Below, piece by piece: positions 62,673 to 64,000 of a stretch of 64,000 nt of DNA. Position 1 is the first letter of the stretch; each line of letters begins with the position of its first letter. The position numbers and the translations under genes are program-made. Source of the DNA: Bacteroidaceae bacterium (GTDB lineage: Bacteria > Bacteroidota > Bacteroidia > Bacteroidales > Bacteroidaceae); NCBI GenBank assembly GCA_017469925.1, contig JAFUFK010000026.1:1-64000 (forward strand), in the 5' to 3' direction. The notes below the pieces were generated by a model that made no database searches, had not been told where the DNA came from, and saw only the letters and a program-made list of their open reading frames with translations.

Positions 62673-64000
62673 ATGAAAAAGACGTTATTACTATTTGCGT
62701 TCGCCCTCATGGCCACGACCTTGTGGGCACAGAAGCACCTGCCCGAGGTGACCTACGACGCACGGCCCGCCACGCTGCGGTGCCGGGTTATCCACAGCGA
62801 GGACACGACGACCTACGCCCTGCATCTGCGCTGTATGCGCCGCTACTGCTCGGGTTTGCCCTGGGACGGTCTGTGGGAAACGGAGTGGACCGCGTGGGGC
62901 AACGCCGACTTCACCATGACCATACCCGTGCACATGACGCACCGGTGCGACATCACGTTCGGGCCGTACCGCTTCCCGTGCTATGTGGTGCCGGGCGCAA
63001 CGGTCGCCTTCACGATTGACGCACGTCGGGCGCGTGAGGCGGGACTCCCGGAGGGCATCACGTTCAGCGGCCCGCTGGCGAGCCTCAATCGTGACCTCGT
63101 CCGCGCCTGGGAGTCGGGGACAGACCCCGAGCACCTCTGGCTCGACATCGAGCGAAAGCGCAACGAGGGCACGCTCATCAACCTATTGCCCACGGCTGAC
63201 GAACAGGGCTATTTCGACTTCCTGGAGCAGACCTACCGCCGCATCGAGGCGGACATCGCGGCCGACCGTCGCATGGGCGCGGCCTATCGCGAGTATGCCC
63301 GGGGGGTGAATCTCTACGAATGGGGCAACCACATGCACTGGTGTGGGCAGGCCATTCAATGGCAGGGCATCACCGACTCGGAGGCGGACTACGATGCCTA
63401 CGTCTCGCGGATGCGCGAGCGCATCGGCCAGTACATGCAGTCGCACCCCTGGGACCATCCGGCGGCAGCCTACGTGATGTGGGGCTTCGACAACCTGCCT
63501 AAAGACCACTTTGACCTGGACGTTGACGTGCCGGCAGGCTATCGGAAGTGCTACGAGGCCTCGAACCTGCTGAAGCAGATGGGGCAGGACAAGCAACCGC
63601 TCTCCGAGACCCAGAAGTCCGACATCCAGCGCGACCTGCCCGAACTGGCCGAAGACCTGCTGGCCTACGACGAGTCCCTGACGCAGCAACTGGCCAGCAT
63701 CGCCGAGGACAGCCTGTCGCACGTGCGCCAACTTCCTCCCGTCGGCGACGGGGGCGACGTCCTGTCCGCGCTGCTCCGTCCCTACCGCGGTCGGCCCGTG
63801 CTCCTGGAACTCTGGGAGACCACCTGCGGGCCTTGTCGATTGGCCTTTCGTGAGATGCACGACACAAAACTCCGTTTTCGCGACCGCATGCACTTCGTCT
63901 CCGTGGCCAGCACCTGTAGCGACCATGCCACATGGCAGCGCCTCGTGGCCAGTTACGTCGGCGACCACTACCGCCTGACCGAGCCAGAGTTACTCTCCCT
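62673..64000 (+). CDS. TlpA-like thioredoxin-fold protein, cut by the window end
   Basis: At least 442 residues, open at 64000. Signal peptide about 1-19 (LFAFALMATTLWAQ), a long beta/helical N-terminal region (about 20-355) and a thioredoxin domain with TCGPCR (about 384-389). It is larger than the previous gene's product and has a different N-terminal domain, so it is not a simple duplicate. It has its own repeat-rich upstream region. Confidence 0.85.
   Translation, partial: MKKTLLLFAFALMATTLWAQKHLPEVTYDARPATLRCRVIHSEDTTTYALHLRCMRRYCSGLPWDGLWETEWTAWGNADFTMTIPVHMTHRCDITFGPYRFPCYVVPGATVAFTIDARRAREAGLPEGITFSGPLASLNRDLVRAWESGTDPEHLWLDIERKRNEGTLINLLPTADEQGYFDFLEQTYRRIEADIAADRRMGAAYREYARGVNLYEWGNHMHWCGQAIQWQGITDSEADYDAYVSRMRERIGQYMQSHPWDHPAAAYVMWGFDNLPKDHFDLDVDVPAGYRKCYEASNLLKQMGQDKQPLSETQKSDIQRDLPELAEDLLAYDESLTQQLASIAEDSLSHVRQLPPVGDGGDVLSALLRPYRGRPVLLELWETTCGPCRLAFREMHDTKLRFRDRMHFVSVASTCSDHATWQRLVASYVGDHYRLTEPELLS

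Noticed and set aside
1-64000. tRNA, rRNA or CRISPR genes
   Set aside because: No cloverleaf, rRNA-like stretch or repeat-spacer array was recognised on reading; a tRNAscan or Rfam run would be decisive.

Overview
The window is chromosomal DNA of a Bacteroidetes bacterium, most likely Prevotella or a close relative. Evidence: promoters of the TAnnTTTG (-7) / TTTG (-33) type, a fused str-S10-spc-alpha ribosomal cluster with map and infA between secY and rpmJ, many secreted glycan-active and multidomain proteins, TlpA-like thioredoxins with an N-terminal domain, and Bacteroidetes-type IS30 and IS982 elements. Base composition is moderately GC-rich in most genes, but roughly 13-18.3 kb is visibly AT-richer.

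Layout. 0-1.8 kb: end of a mobilizable element with a MobV-type relaxase. 1.8-12.7 kb: AraC regulator, then a glycan-degradation group (alpha/beta hydrolase, LamG plus alginate-lyase-like protein, GH29 fucosidase, broken secreted gene) cut by an IS30 and an IS982 element. 13-14.8 kb: AbiE-type antitoxin/toxin pair. 15.3-18.3 kb: an operon of two glycosyltransferase genes (one fused to a methyltransferase) and a CHAP/NlpC-like hydrolase with an unusual N-terminus. 18.4-21.5 kb: a secreted EreA-like protein, a membrane protein, a secreted protein and a lipoprotein. 21.5-24.6 kb: a TPR-HTH regulator divergent from a secreted helical-repeat protein, with palindromes in the shared promoter. 24.6-27.1 kb: ATP-grasp, CDP-alcohol phosphotransferase and HAD operon. 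27.2-28.1 kb: Cys-rich lipoprotein and a GlsB-like protein. 28.2-30.8 kb: DUF3237 protein and a double-SGNH esterase.

31.2-49.3 kb: uninterrupted translation/transcription cluster rpsL to rplQ (33 genes, including the 38-codon rpmJ), ending in a strong terminator. 49.4-57.2 kb: rlpA, a Wza/Wzc-type polysaccharide export pair, a DUF5117-type metalloprotease and queA, whose reading frame carries GC-rich repeat insertions. 57.3-64 kb: a 1350-residue papain-like/LamG/PKD surface protein and two thioredoxin-fold proteins, the last running off the window.

Themes: (1) extracellular glycan and peptide breakdown with redox-type envelope proteins; (2) small palindromic repeats that sit between genes and, in queA and probably the 3.5-kb hydrolase, inside reading frames; (3) the 15.3-21.5 kb accessory block, the best candidate for an undescribed system (glycosyltransferases plus an exported peptidoglycan hydrolase, with envelope proteins downstream). 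All functional calls are from reading the sequence only; no database search was run.
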